Source: G963665495 sp963677785 | GTDB lineage: Bacteria; Desulfobacterota; Desulfovibrionia; Desulfovibrionales; Desulfovibrionaceae | Direction: 5' to 3' | Assembly (NCBI GenBank): GCA_963677785.2 | Contig: CAXXDH010000003.1 | Location: 3,782,001 to 3,846,000 of the forward strand | DNA: 64,000 nucleotides | In this document: positions 43,056 through 50,847 of the stretch, piece after piece | Layout of the letters: every line of letters begins with the position of its first letter | Position numbering within the stretch: the stretch's first letter is position 1 | Notes under the pieces: model-generated | Told to the model about the DNA's origin: nothing | Seen by the model: only the letters and a program-made list of their open reading frames with translations | Databases searched by the model: none | Made by a program: the position numbers and the translations under genes

Positions 43056-44434
43056 CGAGAATGCCTCATGATCGGCGATGGATTGCGCGAACCTACGCCG
43101 GATATTGCCGCTTCACAGCTCAGATTTCCTGATGCAAGGATGCCGCCATATGTGGATCCGAAGATTTCAGCGGTACAAGCTAAAGCCCCGGAAATAACAT
43201 TCTCTTCTTCTGCTTCTTCCGTTGCGCCGTAGATCTCAGCGGAACAAATCAGAGCCCCTTTGATTACTCTCCCGCCCAAGACCTTGCCGGAAATGGAGGC
43301 TGTAGCAACGAGTTTGCCCTTGCCCGTGATGCCGCCAACTGTTTTGCCGAAAATGGAAGCTGTTGCGACCAACTTGCCGATACCCGAAATACCACCGTAG
43401 GTTGAGCCGGATATTGTCGTTTCGTCAGTTTTGAGAGATCCGCGCGCGCCACCCCGGCCAAAGATAGTAGTAGCACCGGTTTTCAATGCTCCAGACGCGG
43501 TGATTGATTCAAGGGTCGTGCCGTAAATTGTAGCTTCGCCGGTCTCCAGCGCTCCGCGCGCGCCGCCCCGGCCGGAAACGGTTGGTGAGGGCCAGTCGGC
43601 ATCTATTGAGCCCGTCAGCAGCTCGCCCTTTGCCCACATGGAAGGGCCTACAGAGCGGTCGACTGTGACTGTTCTGTAGGTTGGATCAGGTTCAGTGTAC
43701 GGCCCAGTCGGCGGAGTGATCGTAGCCGCGTGTTCCCAACGATCAATGCCGTATGAAAATCGGAAGCTGCAGCAATACCAGCTTGTATTTTCCGTATCGC
43801 AGCCACCGGAGGCGTTACCTTTAGCAAACAGCCGAAAACATGTTGACGCTCCATATGTCGTTATATCAAAAGCTTGAGCGTCTCCTATCCGTGACTCATC
43901 AACGTAAAACGATATCTGACTGGAGCCAATGCCACATGCGAAGTAGTACCATGTATATGACGAGAGTGTGAATGTGTCACTAGAGGTAACAGAAGAAGTT
44001 GACCCGTCTTCGCTGTAATCAAATTCAAAGTGAAACGTTCCGTCACCGTCATTTACGAGAGTCCATATCCATCCTTTGTCTACTCCGGAGTCAGAATACC
44101 AGTGTGAGGCAAGAATAAGATCGCCATCGGTTAAGTCCGTAAGTAAGAACAAACCATCAAGGCCAGCCCCACTTGCCCCGGAGAGGGGGAAATCTCCGCA
44201 GCCATCAGCCCCAAACCATTTCAAACACGGACTGGTTGCGTCATCGGCAGGCTTAACACTCGTTGCCCACCCATCTTTAACATAAGTGGAGTCGCAAACG
44301 ACAGATGTTGTCTCTTCTATATCTTCCGTGACGTTTGTCGGCGCAATAGCAGCGTTGACGAAATCCGAAGATCCGTCCTCGCCGTCTGGTTGAAATAAAA
44401 GAAGAACGTTCTCGTCGTTGACTATTGCGCTCAC
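43052..44434 (-). CDS. Phage fibre/adhesin with LamG-like head and 20-residue repeats
   Basis: In this 460-residue protein the first 230 residues read like a concanavalin/LamG sandwich (DGLFLLTDLTDGDLILASHWYSD in part, GWIWTLVNDGDGTFHFEFD, SQISFYVDESRIGDA). From about 285 to 450 come some eight repeats of about 20 residues with the pattern GxLxxxAxIxGxxxGG (GKLVATASIFGKTVGGI, GKLVATASISGKVLGGR and similar). Such tandem units build elongated beta structures in fibres. Overlaps with neighbours are four bases on each side. Confidence 0.65.
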   Translation of the reverse strand: MSAIVNDENVLLLFQPDGEDGSSDFVNAAIAPTNVTEDIEETTSVVCDSTYVKDGWATSVKPADDATSPCLKWFGADGCGDFPLSGASGAGLDGLFLLTDLTDGDLILASHWYSDSGVDKGWIWTLVNDGDGTFHFEFDYSEDGSTSSVTSSDTFTLSSYTWYYFACGIGSSQISFYVDESRIGDAQAFDITTYGASTCFRLFAKGNASGGCDTENTSWYCCSFRFSYGIDRWEHAATITPPTGPYTEPDPTYRTVTVDRSVGPSMWAKGELLTGSIDADWPSPTVSGRGGARGALETGEATIYGTTLESITASGALKTGATTIFGRGGARGSLKTDETTISGSTYGGISGIGKLVATASIFGKTVGGITGKGKLVATASISGKVLGGRVIKGALICSAEIYGATEEAEEENVISGALACTAEIFGSTYGGILASGNLSCEAAISGVGSRNPSPIMRHSR

Positions 44435-44928
44435 ACTGCCTCCGCAAACAGAATGTGGCCATTGGTAGCATCAAACGGGAGCACGAACGATTCACCAGCA
44501 ACGTCTTGGGCTTCTGTTAACTTGTATAGAAACAAAACCGGATTATCTATTCGTGTTGTTGGTGTCGGGTATATGCTTTTCTCTGCGTAGATTACAGCAA
44601 AGGCGACATCAGAAACAGTAATAGCATCTTCCCATGTTGCGGAATCACACAAATATCTCGAATAAACATACTCATCGCTATTACTATTTGTTTCCTTAAC
44701 TACACTCAGGGTGCAATTATTTAGTGTGATACCGCCAGCCGTATATCCGTCACCACTGACTTCATACTGCTGAAAAGTAGCAAAAACATTGCTGCAATAA
44801 GAACCCAGATTACTGGTCAGCAGGGCACACTTGATAGTGTCGTACGCCCACGCAACCAATCCACCAAGAAGATATTGATGGGTGTACTTTGCGATGTTTG
44901 TTTTCTGTATGATGTCGCCGTATTCCAC
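44431..44928 (-). CDS. Phage structural protein, unknown
   Basis: The 165 residues begin MEYGDIIQKTNIAKYTHQYLLGG and continue AWAYDTIKCALLTSN and VSGDGYTAGGITLNN. Proteins with this AYDTIKxALL and GYTAGG pattern occur in the tail modules of several phages, but no function is known. The stop overlaps the next start (ATGA). Ten bases separate it from the preceding gene. Confidence 0.5.
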   Translation of the reverse strand: MEYGDIIQKTNIAKYTHQYLLGGLVAWAYDTIKCALLTSNLGSYCSNVFATFQQYEVSGDGYTAGGITLNNCTLSVVKETNSNSDEYVYSRYLCDSATWEDAITVSDVAFAVIYAEKSIYPTPTTRIDNPVLFLYKLTEAQDVAGESFVLPFDATNGHILFAEAV

Positions 44929-44938
44929 TATTACCCCC

Positions 44939-45655
44939 TTAATCAGTGGTAAGCTTAATAGCCCATGTTAACTCGGAGAGTTTTTCGGGGCTCCCCTTAG
45001 AGATGGTAGTTGATGACAGATTGATTTCGTAGCTCGACCCCACTCCAGCAGTTAAATATGCGCGTACGGCGTTGACGCTGTTGTCGGTGTCGTCAAGTTC
45101 AGTTGCAAAATTGTCTGTGATCATTGCATAACCGATGGTGCCGGCTGCAACCCCCAGGCCCTCCCATGACGCGCTATCAGGCATGGAGATAGCGCCTTCA
45201 CCGGCAGTCCACACTATGGCGTTAGAGGTGCTGCCAGCAGTAAACGTCCCACGGTTTAGCGTGATCTCCATAAGTTTTGTTCCAGACGGGGCGATGTCTG
45301 CGTTGCTTGGGCGGGAACCGGAAAAAAATAGGATCTTACCATACCGCAACATGCTTTCCATGGAAAACGTTCCGAGCATGGCAACTGTTACAGATGCCCC
45401 GGCAGACTCATCAGTCAGCGTGCCATCAACAACGATGGTCAAGCCGTCAGAACCCATGGACGTGATTTTGTAGCGTCCGTTATTGCTGCCGGATCCGGAC
45501 ACCTCGATATGCTGAGAGACGCGATGTCCATCGATCAGGAACGACCCTTCGGAGCGAGTGATAACGCCCGAGGAGGCATCAAATGATATTCCTGTCGAAG
45601 TGGTTGACGGAATCAATCCAGCCAAAAGGGCGGACATTCTTGTACTTGCTCGCAT
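44939..45655 (-). CDS. Phage structural protein, unknown
   Basis: The 238 residues begin MRASTRMSALLAGLIPST and are then beta-rich (GSFLIDGHRVSQHIEVSGSGSNNGRYKI in part). The second half has LMEITLNRGTFTAGST, which resembles the tail protein encoded next to it. Placed in a compact head-tail cluster with ten-base gaps. No enzymatic motif. Confidence 0.5.
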   Translation of the reverse strand: MRASTRMSALLAGLIPSTTSTGISFDASSGVITRSEGSFLIDGHRVSQHIEVSGSGSNNGRYKITSMGSDGLTIVVDGTLTDESAGASVTVAMLGTFSMESMLRYGKILFFSGSRPSNADIAPSGTKLMEITLNRGTFTAGSTSNAIVWTAGEGAISMPDSASWEGLGVAAGTIGYAMITDNFATELDDTDNSVNAVRAYLTAGVGSSYEINLSSTTISKGSPEKLSELTWAIKLTTD

Positions 45656-45664
45656 GATATTCTC

Positions 45665-46645
45665 CTACTGTATAAGTGCGACGTAGACGCCATCAAATAT
45701 CCAGGCGGTAACGCCCAGATAGCCGTCAAGCCGCTCATGTTTTTCGTTTGTGAGTTGTAGAGTGATTCCACCGTTTGAGAGCATGACGACTCCCTTGACG
45801 GTGGTTACGACGACGCATTTACCCATAAGGTTGTGGCCTTGGCCTATGTTTTGGGCTTGGTCTACGGTGTCAGTGTATTCGAGGATCTGAAGGGGCAGGA
45901 CTTTCCGGACTGCCATACCCTCGTCTGGTTGGCCGGATAGAAAATAGATGGCGGTGTCAGTGGCGACATATACGCCGTCGTCAACCGCCCGGACCATTCT
46001 GACGGTGGAATCGAATCCTATCCAGGATTGTGACGGTTGATACCAACATGGATGCCAGCCTTCAGTGAAACCCAGGAAGTTTTCGAATCCAATCATAATA
46101 TGACCAAGATACTGATCCAGATGCCTGCCGACCGGAGGCGGGGTCAAGACGATCCGCTCCCGTTCCTCGGTCTGCTGGGAGAGTGTAGCGTAATCGCTGA
46201 GAGTCGGAATCCTGTCGCTGAACATCGTTACTGCATTCAGCTTGTTTCCGACGTATTCAGCCTCCCGCCATGGGAATATCCGATCATGGATAATCCTGCC
46301 GTTCTCGTGCCCATTGCAATAAAACGTGGTTCCGCTGAAGTCGGTCAGGAATCGCATCCGCACCCCCGGCGTGAGATCTGAGCGAAGTACTTCGGTTGCT
46401 ACGCCGTCCAAGCCCATACGCAGCAGAGATCCGGATTCAGACACTATTAGGCAGTCCCTATTCCAGTGACAGTCAAAACCGCCCTGGTCAGAGATCAACT
46501 CAAACGCCTTGCGCCTGGACACTCGGGACCGCCGACCGCCTTCAACAACCACATTGACAGCTTCGGATAATTCACGCGGCCCGATTGTACGCGGGTCGTA
46601 CTTGGTGTTGAGGCCGTTGCAGCCGTCGAAGATGATTGCTCTCAT
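45665..46645 (-). CDS. Phage tail/DNA-stabilisation-like protein, propeller type
   Basis: The 326 residues begin MRAIIFDGCNGLNTKYDPRTIGPRELSEAVNV (quoted in part). A GxN..DPR..GP.EL.EAVNV pattern is frequent in podovirus tail-hub or packaged-DNA stabilisation proteins. Repeated blade-like segments follow (VRMVRAVDDGVYVATDTAIYFLSG). Overlaps the previous gene by four bases. Assignment by pattern and position only. Confidence 0.5.
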   Translation of the reverse strand: MRAIIFDGCNGLNTKYDPRTIGPRELSEAVNVVVEGGRRSRVSRRKAFELISDQGGFDCHWNRDCLIVSESGSLLRMGLDGVATEVLRSDLTPGVRMRFLTDFSGTTFYCNGHENGRIIHDRIFPWREAEYVGNKLNAVTMFSDRIPTLSDYATLSQQTEERERIVLTPPPVGRHLDQYLGHIMIGFENFLGFTEGWHPCWYQPSQSWIGFDSTVRMVRAVDDGVYVATDTAIYFLSGQPDEGMAVRKVLPLQILEYTDTVDQAQNIGQGHNLMGKCVVVTTVKGVVMLSNGGITLQLTNEKHERLDGYLGVTAWIFDGVYVALIQ

Positions 46646-47334
46646 ACAGAACTCCCTTGGATCCGGTTCTCCGTATGGGCGATGCCACCTTGTTTATTGA
46701 CCCAGAGGCGTACATCTCTAATCCCGGCCTTATATTTTGCGGCGTACCGGTCCGCGTTCGGCTTACCCTCGTACCCGTCTTCGAGATCATCGTAGAAATG
46801 AGCCAGCATCCCAGGCACAACCACAGACCTGATCAACTCGTCTGGCAAGCAGGAGATTGCATCCGTGGCCCGTTCCGGCGTTACCAGACCGTCTACATCT
46901 TTGCGGACCGCGCCGGGCTTCCGAAAATACCGGATCGTGATCGACTCGACTTCCGTCGGAATCGGCTGATAATAGAGCCGTTTTGCACCGATATGAGTGC
47001 AAGCGACGTAGACAGATGGACCTGTTTCGGCGAGATCGCGGTACACGCGGAAGAAATCCTCAGTGGGAACGACCGGCAGACAGGCAATCAGGTCCGTGGA
47101 GGCCATGGTCAGCTTGCGATGAAAATCATCCGGGAGATCGCAGTAAGCTTGGTCGGCCACCGTCGAAAGCGTGGCCGACGTGTAGAGCGCTGGCAGTAGG
47201 ATACGGTCGGCAATGTCCGTGAGGACGTCTTGGAGTACGGTGCAAACGTCGGCCAGCGTAACGTCCGGGTTGCGGAGTTTGCCGGAGGTGCCGTCTTTAC
47301 CGCGGATGATTGTGTCGATCGCTGAGACGAGCAT
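46642..47334 (-). CDS. Phage head-tail connector-like protein
   Basis: The 230-residue helical protein begins MLVSAIDTIIRGKDGTSGKLRNPDVT. DLIACLPVVPTEDFFRVYRDLA, ITIRYFRKPGAVR and PDELIRSVVVPGMLAHFYDDLEDG are typical of adaptor (gp4/gp6-type) proteins that link portal and tail. It sits between capsid genes and tail genes, which supports this. It shares one base with the preceding stop. Confidence 0.5.
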   Translation of the reverse strand: MLVSAIDTIIRGKDGTSGKLRNPDVTLADVCTVLQDVLTDIADRILLPALYTSATLSTVADQAYCDLPDDFHRKLTMASTDLIACLPVVPTEDFFRVYRDLAETGPSVYVACTHIGAKRLYYQPIPTEVESITIRYFRKPGAVRKDVDGLVTPERATDAISCLPDELIRSVVVPGMLAHFYDDLEDGYEGKPNADRYAAKYKAGIRDVRLWVNKQGGIAHTENRIQGSSV

Positions 47335-47660
47335 TATGCGACCTTCTCTTCCGCCTGCACCTTCTTCTGGGCCAAGTATTCTTCTTTTGTGGCAGGACCG
47401 ATAAAAGCGTAGGGCCTACGCTGAATTGTCCCAGTAAAGCGGTTGTGCTCGTCGTAGTCATCTATGACCGCATTCTTGATGCAATTCTCAATTACCGACT
47501 TAGGCAAAATCACCTCACATTCACGAGGGGCCAAAAATTCCCTGCCGTTCAAATTAAGATAAACCGGCTCCTTACCGCCATCGGTTGGTTCATTGTTGAA
47601 TTTTATTTTCCAATATTCCTCCACGTTGCCCTGCTGTTCACTCTTTTGGTTGGTAGCCAT
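47334..47660 (-). CDS. Small phage virion protein, unknown
   Basis: The 108 residues begin MATNQKSEQQGNVEEYWKIKF; the middle is REFLAPRECEVILPKSVIENC and the C-terminus is lysine/glutamate-rich (EEYLAQKKVQAEEKVA). AGGAGATTGAT precedes ATG 47660, just after a strong hairpin. No domain recognised; virion or assembly role by position. Confidence 0.5.
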   Translation of the reverse strand: MATNQKSEQQGNVEEYWKIKFNNEPTDGGKEPVYLNLNGREFLAPRECEVILPKSVIENCIKNAVIDDYDEHNRFTGTIQRRPYAFIGPATKEEYLAQKKVQAEEKVA

Positions 47661-47668
47661 ATCAATCT

Positions 47669-47709
47669 CCTATAGGGGGGGGAACCCAAGACGAGTTCCC
47701 CCGATAGGG
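47669..47709 (-). promoter_or_regulatory. Long hairpin between two virion genes
   Basis: On the minus strand CCCTATCGGGGGAAC pairs with GGTTCCCCCCCCTATAGG around TCGTCTTG. There is no T run, and the ribosome site of the next gene is at its foot. It could be a partial terminator, an RNase processing site or an mRNA stabiliser separating highly expressed capsid genes from the following ones. Confidence 0.6.
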
Positions 47710-48213
47710 TTATTCGTCATCGACTTCCACGGCCGCAGAAATTAAACCTTCAGCGGGAGAGGAAGCCAAATTGTAAAAAGAAGCGGTCACGTCGGCGAAC
47801 GCCGTAGTTCCCATGGTGAAATCGGATCCGGAGACATTGACAACTTTCACTCCTCCAAACACAGCAACATCATCAGGCGCCTCGGGCCATTCGGCGTCAC
47901 TTGCCGCAGCTTCCCCGGCAACCACGTTAAACGTGCCGGAGGCGTCCAGGGTGAACAGGTAATAACGCTCTGTCCCGGTCGCCTGAACTGCAGGGACGTC
48001 CGCCACTGCGGAAATGTCACCAGTTCCGGCTGCTTTGGTATATATTTGGGGACCATCAATATGAAAGTCGACAGCGTTGGACCACGCCACGTCAGCAGTG
48101 CTGGCGCTCAGACCAGCATTTGAGATCGTACGCGTACGCAGCTGCTTATTAATCGCATTCAGCATCACGCGCATATCCACATGCATGGATCGATTCGCTA
48201 TTTGAACAGACAT
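47710..48213 (-). CDS. Phage structural protein, possible capsid accessory
   Basis: The 167-residue acidic, Ala-rich protein begins MSVQIANRSMHVDMRVMLNAINKQL and contains ERYYLFTLDASGTFNVVAGE and an ending AAVEVDDE. It follows the capsid gene cluster and precedes the hairpin. Possible decoration or fibrous head protein; no motif proves it. Confidence 0.45.
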   Translation of the reverse strand: MSVQIANRSMHVDMRVMLNAINKQLRTRTISNAGLSASTADVAWSNAVDFHIDGPQIYTKAAGTGDISAVADVPAVQATGTERYYLFTLDASGTFNVVAGEAAASDAEWPEAPDDVAVFGGVKVVNVSGSDFTMGTTAFADVTASFYNLASSPAEGLISAAVEVDDE

Positions 48214-48215
48214 AA

Positions 48216-48407
48216 CTATTTCTCCAGTGTAACCACAGTGGTAATATCAACAGTGGTTGCGCTTTCCGTGATCGCCGTCTTAATTGCATCAAGATCGGAC
48301 TTCACAGTTGCTTGAAAGTCGGCAGCTTCCTTCGCGATTTTATAGACGACGGACCTTGCCGAGGGGTCCGAGATATGGTTGCAGACAGCGTTTATGTTTA
48401 TACTCAT
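48216..48407 (-). CDS. Small phage protein, unknown
   Basis: A 63-residue protein of mixed helix (VVYKIAKEAADFQATVKSDLDAIKTAI in part) with a Thr/Val-rich end. It lies 12 bases after the major capsid gene and two bases before the next, so it is surely in the late operon. No domain recognised. Confidence 0.5.
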   Translation of the reverse strand: MSININAVCNHISDPSARSVVYKIAKEAADFQATVKSDLDAIKTAITESATTVDITTVVTLEK

Positions 48408-48419
48408 GGTCTCACCTCA

Positions 48420-49439
48420 CTACGCGGCAATCGGAGTTTCGCGGACAGCGACTTCGACGCGACACATCCATGCGTCATTTAGGATCGTGCAAGTATGCAT
48501 GCCTTTCCAGGCAACGGTGCCGCGCTGGCCAAAGGGATCACTCTTGGTCGCTTTATTAGGGTTGGTCACCATGACGGACACAGCGCCTTTCCCCTTGAGC
48601 GGAACCAAGCCATAGGCATCTCTTCCAAAGATGAGGATCGGGTACACGTCAGCGGAACTGCCAGAGGTGGACATCATGGCCGTTCCGGAGCCATTATAGA
48701 TGCCGCCAGCGTCTTCAAACGGAAAAGCAAGGCTGGTGGTCAGCACGCGCAGGTTTCCAATTTTGCCAATCTCAGCCTCTTCTGTGGAAGGTTGGGCGTA
48801 GCGCTCCACGGGAGTCCACGCGGTCAAAGCTTCCCAGTCCGGCGCCAGGTCGGTATGGCAAATCGCGTAATAAGAAGGAGGAACGGGTACGGTCGCGTAA
48901 TTCGGCGAAGCACTCAGTTTCTTGGTGATCTTCCGGGCGTTTTGACGTTCAAGCGTACGCGTTGCGTTGCGAATGAGTGATACCGACAGCGGAGTATTCA
49001 CCTCGCCCCGGCTGGAGCCATTCGCCAAAAAGACAGAGGTCCCGGCCTTCAGAATGCCATAATTGAACTGGTCCCGCATCTGCGGAGCCTGCTCACCCAG
49101 GATATCAGTGTATTCCTGAAGAATCGGGTCTTCATGGGTGTCCATGATAACGTCGGTAAGCTCAACACCATCGCCCATCTGACGAAGTGTGGCCTCGACG
49201 TCCGTCTTCGTCGGTTTACTCAGTGCCGGGGTGACACCCTCAATGAGGTACTTGGGCGTAATCGGCAGAGAGTTGTACCGCCTGAATTTGATGGTTTTCG
49301 AAGACTTCGACGGCAACGGCCGAGTCTGTCCGAATTTATCAAACAGGATGTACGGGTGCGCTCGCGTCAGCAAGCGCTTGTCCGCATAGGCCGCCGTACG
49401 CGGGGAAATGTCGGAGTAAGTAGTAGTTCCAGTAGCCAT
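48420..49439 (-). CDS. Major capsid protein, N4-gp56 type
   Basis: The 339 residues fit the N4-gp56-family HK97-fold capsid proteins: SPRTAAYADKRLLTRAHPYILFDKFGQ at the start (quoted in part), LPSKSSKTIKFRRYNSLPI, GDGVELTDVIMDTHEDP, and the late ILIFGRDAYGLVPLKGKG and FGQRGTVAWKGMHTCTILND. It follows a scaffold gene by 12 bases, the usual portal-scaffold-capsid order. This protein would form the icosahedral shell. Confidence 0.85.
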   Translation of the reverse strand: MATGTTTYSDISPRTAAYADKRLLTRAHPYILFDKFGQTRPLPSKSSKTIKFRRYNSLPITPKYLIEGVTPALSKPTKTDVEATLRQMGDGVELTDVIMDTHEDPILQEYTDILGEQAPQMRDQFNYGILKAGTSVFLANGSSRGEVNTPLSVSLIRNATRTLERQNARKITKKLSASPNYATVPVPPSYYAICHTDLAPDWEALTAWTPVERYAQPSTEEAEIGKIGNLRVLTTSLAFPFEDAGGIYNGSGTAMMSTSGSSADVYPILIFGRDAYGLVPLKGKGAVSVMVTNPNKATKSDPFGQRGTVAWKGMHTCTILNDAWMCRVEVAVRETPIAA

Positions 49440-49451
49440 AGCTACCTCCTA

Positions 49452-50420
49452 TTAATCGACGGGGATATTCCACCCGTCGTCATAATTGTCTTTACTGGAG
49501 CCCTGCGCGGGAGGTGGAGAAGCGGAGCTCTTCACACCACCGGCACGCTTGGCCTTTTCCTTTTGCTTGTCGCTCAACCCCTTTGGTTTTTCAGGGGGAG
49601 CTGGGGGGGGCTGCGCCCCTTTAGAAGCATTGAACTGGTCCAGGAACCATTTGGCAGATTCCGGGTTGTCAACATCTTCGGATTTCTTTTGGATGAAGGC
49701 GGGCTGCTTATCGAGCCAGTCAGCGAATTCTTTGGATTTGACCGTCTGCACAAAACCTGGAACGGCGGCCTCAATCTCGCTAACCAACGCCTGTTCCTGC
49801 CAGTTGCTCTGTACTGCTGCCGTTGCCTGTCTTGCATCCAGGGCAACCTTGACATTGTATGCAAACAACTCAGCCTGACTTGCGCCGTTTTCTTCCAGCG
49901 CACGCCGGAGCATTTGGCCGTCGAGGTCGTCACGAAGGAAGAGCGGTTGCAATTCTGGGCGAATAATCTTGAAGTCTTCCCGGAGCTCTTCGGGTATGAT
50001 CTTCAACGCTTCCGCTTGTTCTTCTTCTCGCTGGGAATTGAGCTGACGCCGAAGTTCGGCATTTTCCTGTTCCCATTTCTGTTCGCGCAGCTTCCAATCT
50101 GCTTTGTGAGCGTCCAGTCGTCCGACAACGGAGTTGAGCTTTTGCTCTAGTTTCGCAATCTCCGACTCACCTTCATTCGGTTTTGACTCAGAGCTTTTGG
50201 ATTCTGCTTCGCCGCCTTCCGCCTCGCTCGACTGTCCTGCATCCTCAGATCCTTTTTCGGTGTCCTGATCATCTTCAGGGCCGTTATCTTCGGATTCCTC
50301 AGGGGTCTGCTCTTCGGCATCAGCGTCGCTGCCGGAGGTGGGGTTAATCTCTTGGTCCCATCCGGCGTCATATTCAGCGTCGGTGTCCAGCTCTTGAGTA
50401 ATGGTTTCTTCAGTAGTCAT
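49452..50420 (-). CDS. Phage scaffolding protein
   Basis: The first 100 of 322 residues are strongly acidic and Ser/Glu-rich. A coiled coil follows (EIAKLEQKLNSVVGRLDAHKADW in part), then a helical region, then a basic, Pro-rich end (KGLSDKQKEKAKRAGGVK) and a C-terminal WNIPVD. This charge layout and the position directly before the capsid gene are typical of scaffolds that direct procapsid assembly. Confidence 0.72.
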   Translation of the reverse strand: MTTEETITQELDTDAEYDAGWDQEINPTSGSDADAEEQTPEESEDNGPEDDQDTEKGSEDAGQSSEAEGGEAESKSSESKPNEGESEIAKLEQKLNSVVGRLDAHKADWKLREQKWEQENAELRRQLNSQREEEQAEALKIIPEELREDFKIIRPELQPLFLRDDLDGQMLRRALEENGASQAELFAYNVKVALDARQATAAVQSNWQEQALVSEIEAAVPGFVQTVKSKEFADWLDKQPAFIQKKSEDVDNPESAKWFLDQFNASKGAQPPPAPPEKPKGLSDKQKEKAKRAGGVKSSASPPPAQGSSKDNYDDGWNIPVD

Positions 50421-50506
50421 AATTTCCCTGTCCCTTTACGGGCTGCATACTTTGACGCAGTGTCCGCAATTTGATTTATATTTCCGGTGTCCTCTGGGAG
50501 GGCCGG

Positions 50507-50617
50507 TTAATCGGCTATATCTTGGAAGCCTGGGCTGAATGTGATCTTGCCGCAGTCTTCAACTTCTTCGGTTCCAATCCCCTCGGACTCTGGGGTTTCT
50601 GTCGTATCTTCCGTCAT
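50507..50617 (-). CDS. 36-residue phage protein between portal and scaffold
   Basis: A short frame from ATG 50617 to TAA 50507, beginning MTEDTTETPESEGIG and ending FSPGFQDIAD. AAGGACG lies about nine bases before the ATG and the previous stop is two bases upstream. It is acidic, like the scaffold N-terminus. The 86-base gap after it holds nothing recognised. Confidence 0.5.
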   Translation of the reverse strand: MTEDTTETPESEGIGTEEVEDCGKITFSPGFQDIAD

Positions 50618-50619
50618 GA

Positions 50620-50847
50620 TTAATCGTCCTTGTCTTGGCGTAGGAGTTCGCGGGAGAGATCCCGGCAGAACTCCACTTTTCCTTGAGAGCGTCGAACAAT
50701 GATCTCGTCTTTCGACATCAACCCTTGACTTGATTGCATCAGCTGCTCAGCGTCCAGAAATTTAAGCATATGCTGGAGCCCGCTGCTCCCCAGGTGCGAC
50801 TTCAAGTTCGCCAGGGCTTCCGATCTCACTTTCTTGATGTCCTGCAT
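50620..50847 (-). CDS. Small phage protein overlapping the portal gene end
   Basis: A 75-residue helical protein (IKKVRSEALANLKSHLG, LKFLDAEQLMQSSQG). Its first 86 bases overlap the 3' end of the portal gene in another frame, and the next small gene follows within two bases. Overlaps of this kind indicate translational coupling. Function unknown. Confidence 0.5.
   Translation of the reverse strand: MQDIKKVRSEALANLKSHLGSSGLQHMLKFLDAEQLMQSSQGLMSKDEIIVRRSQGKVEFCRDLSRELLRQDKDD

Noticed and set aside
49134..50150. 338-codon plus-strand open frame
   Set aside because: Antisense to the scaffold and capsid genes, both well supported; no domain.
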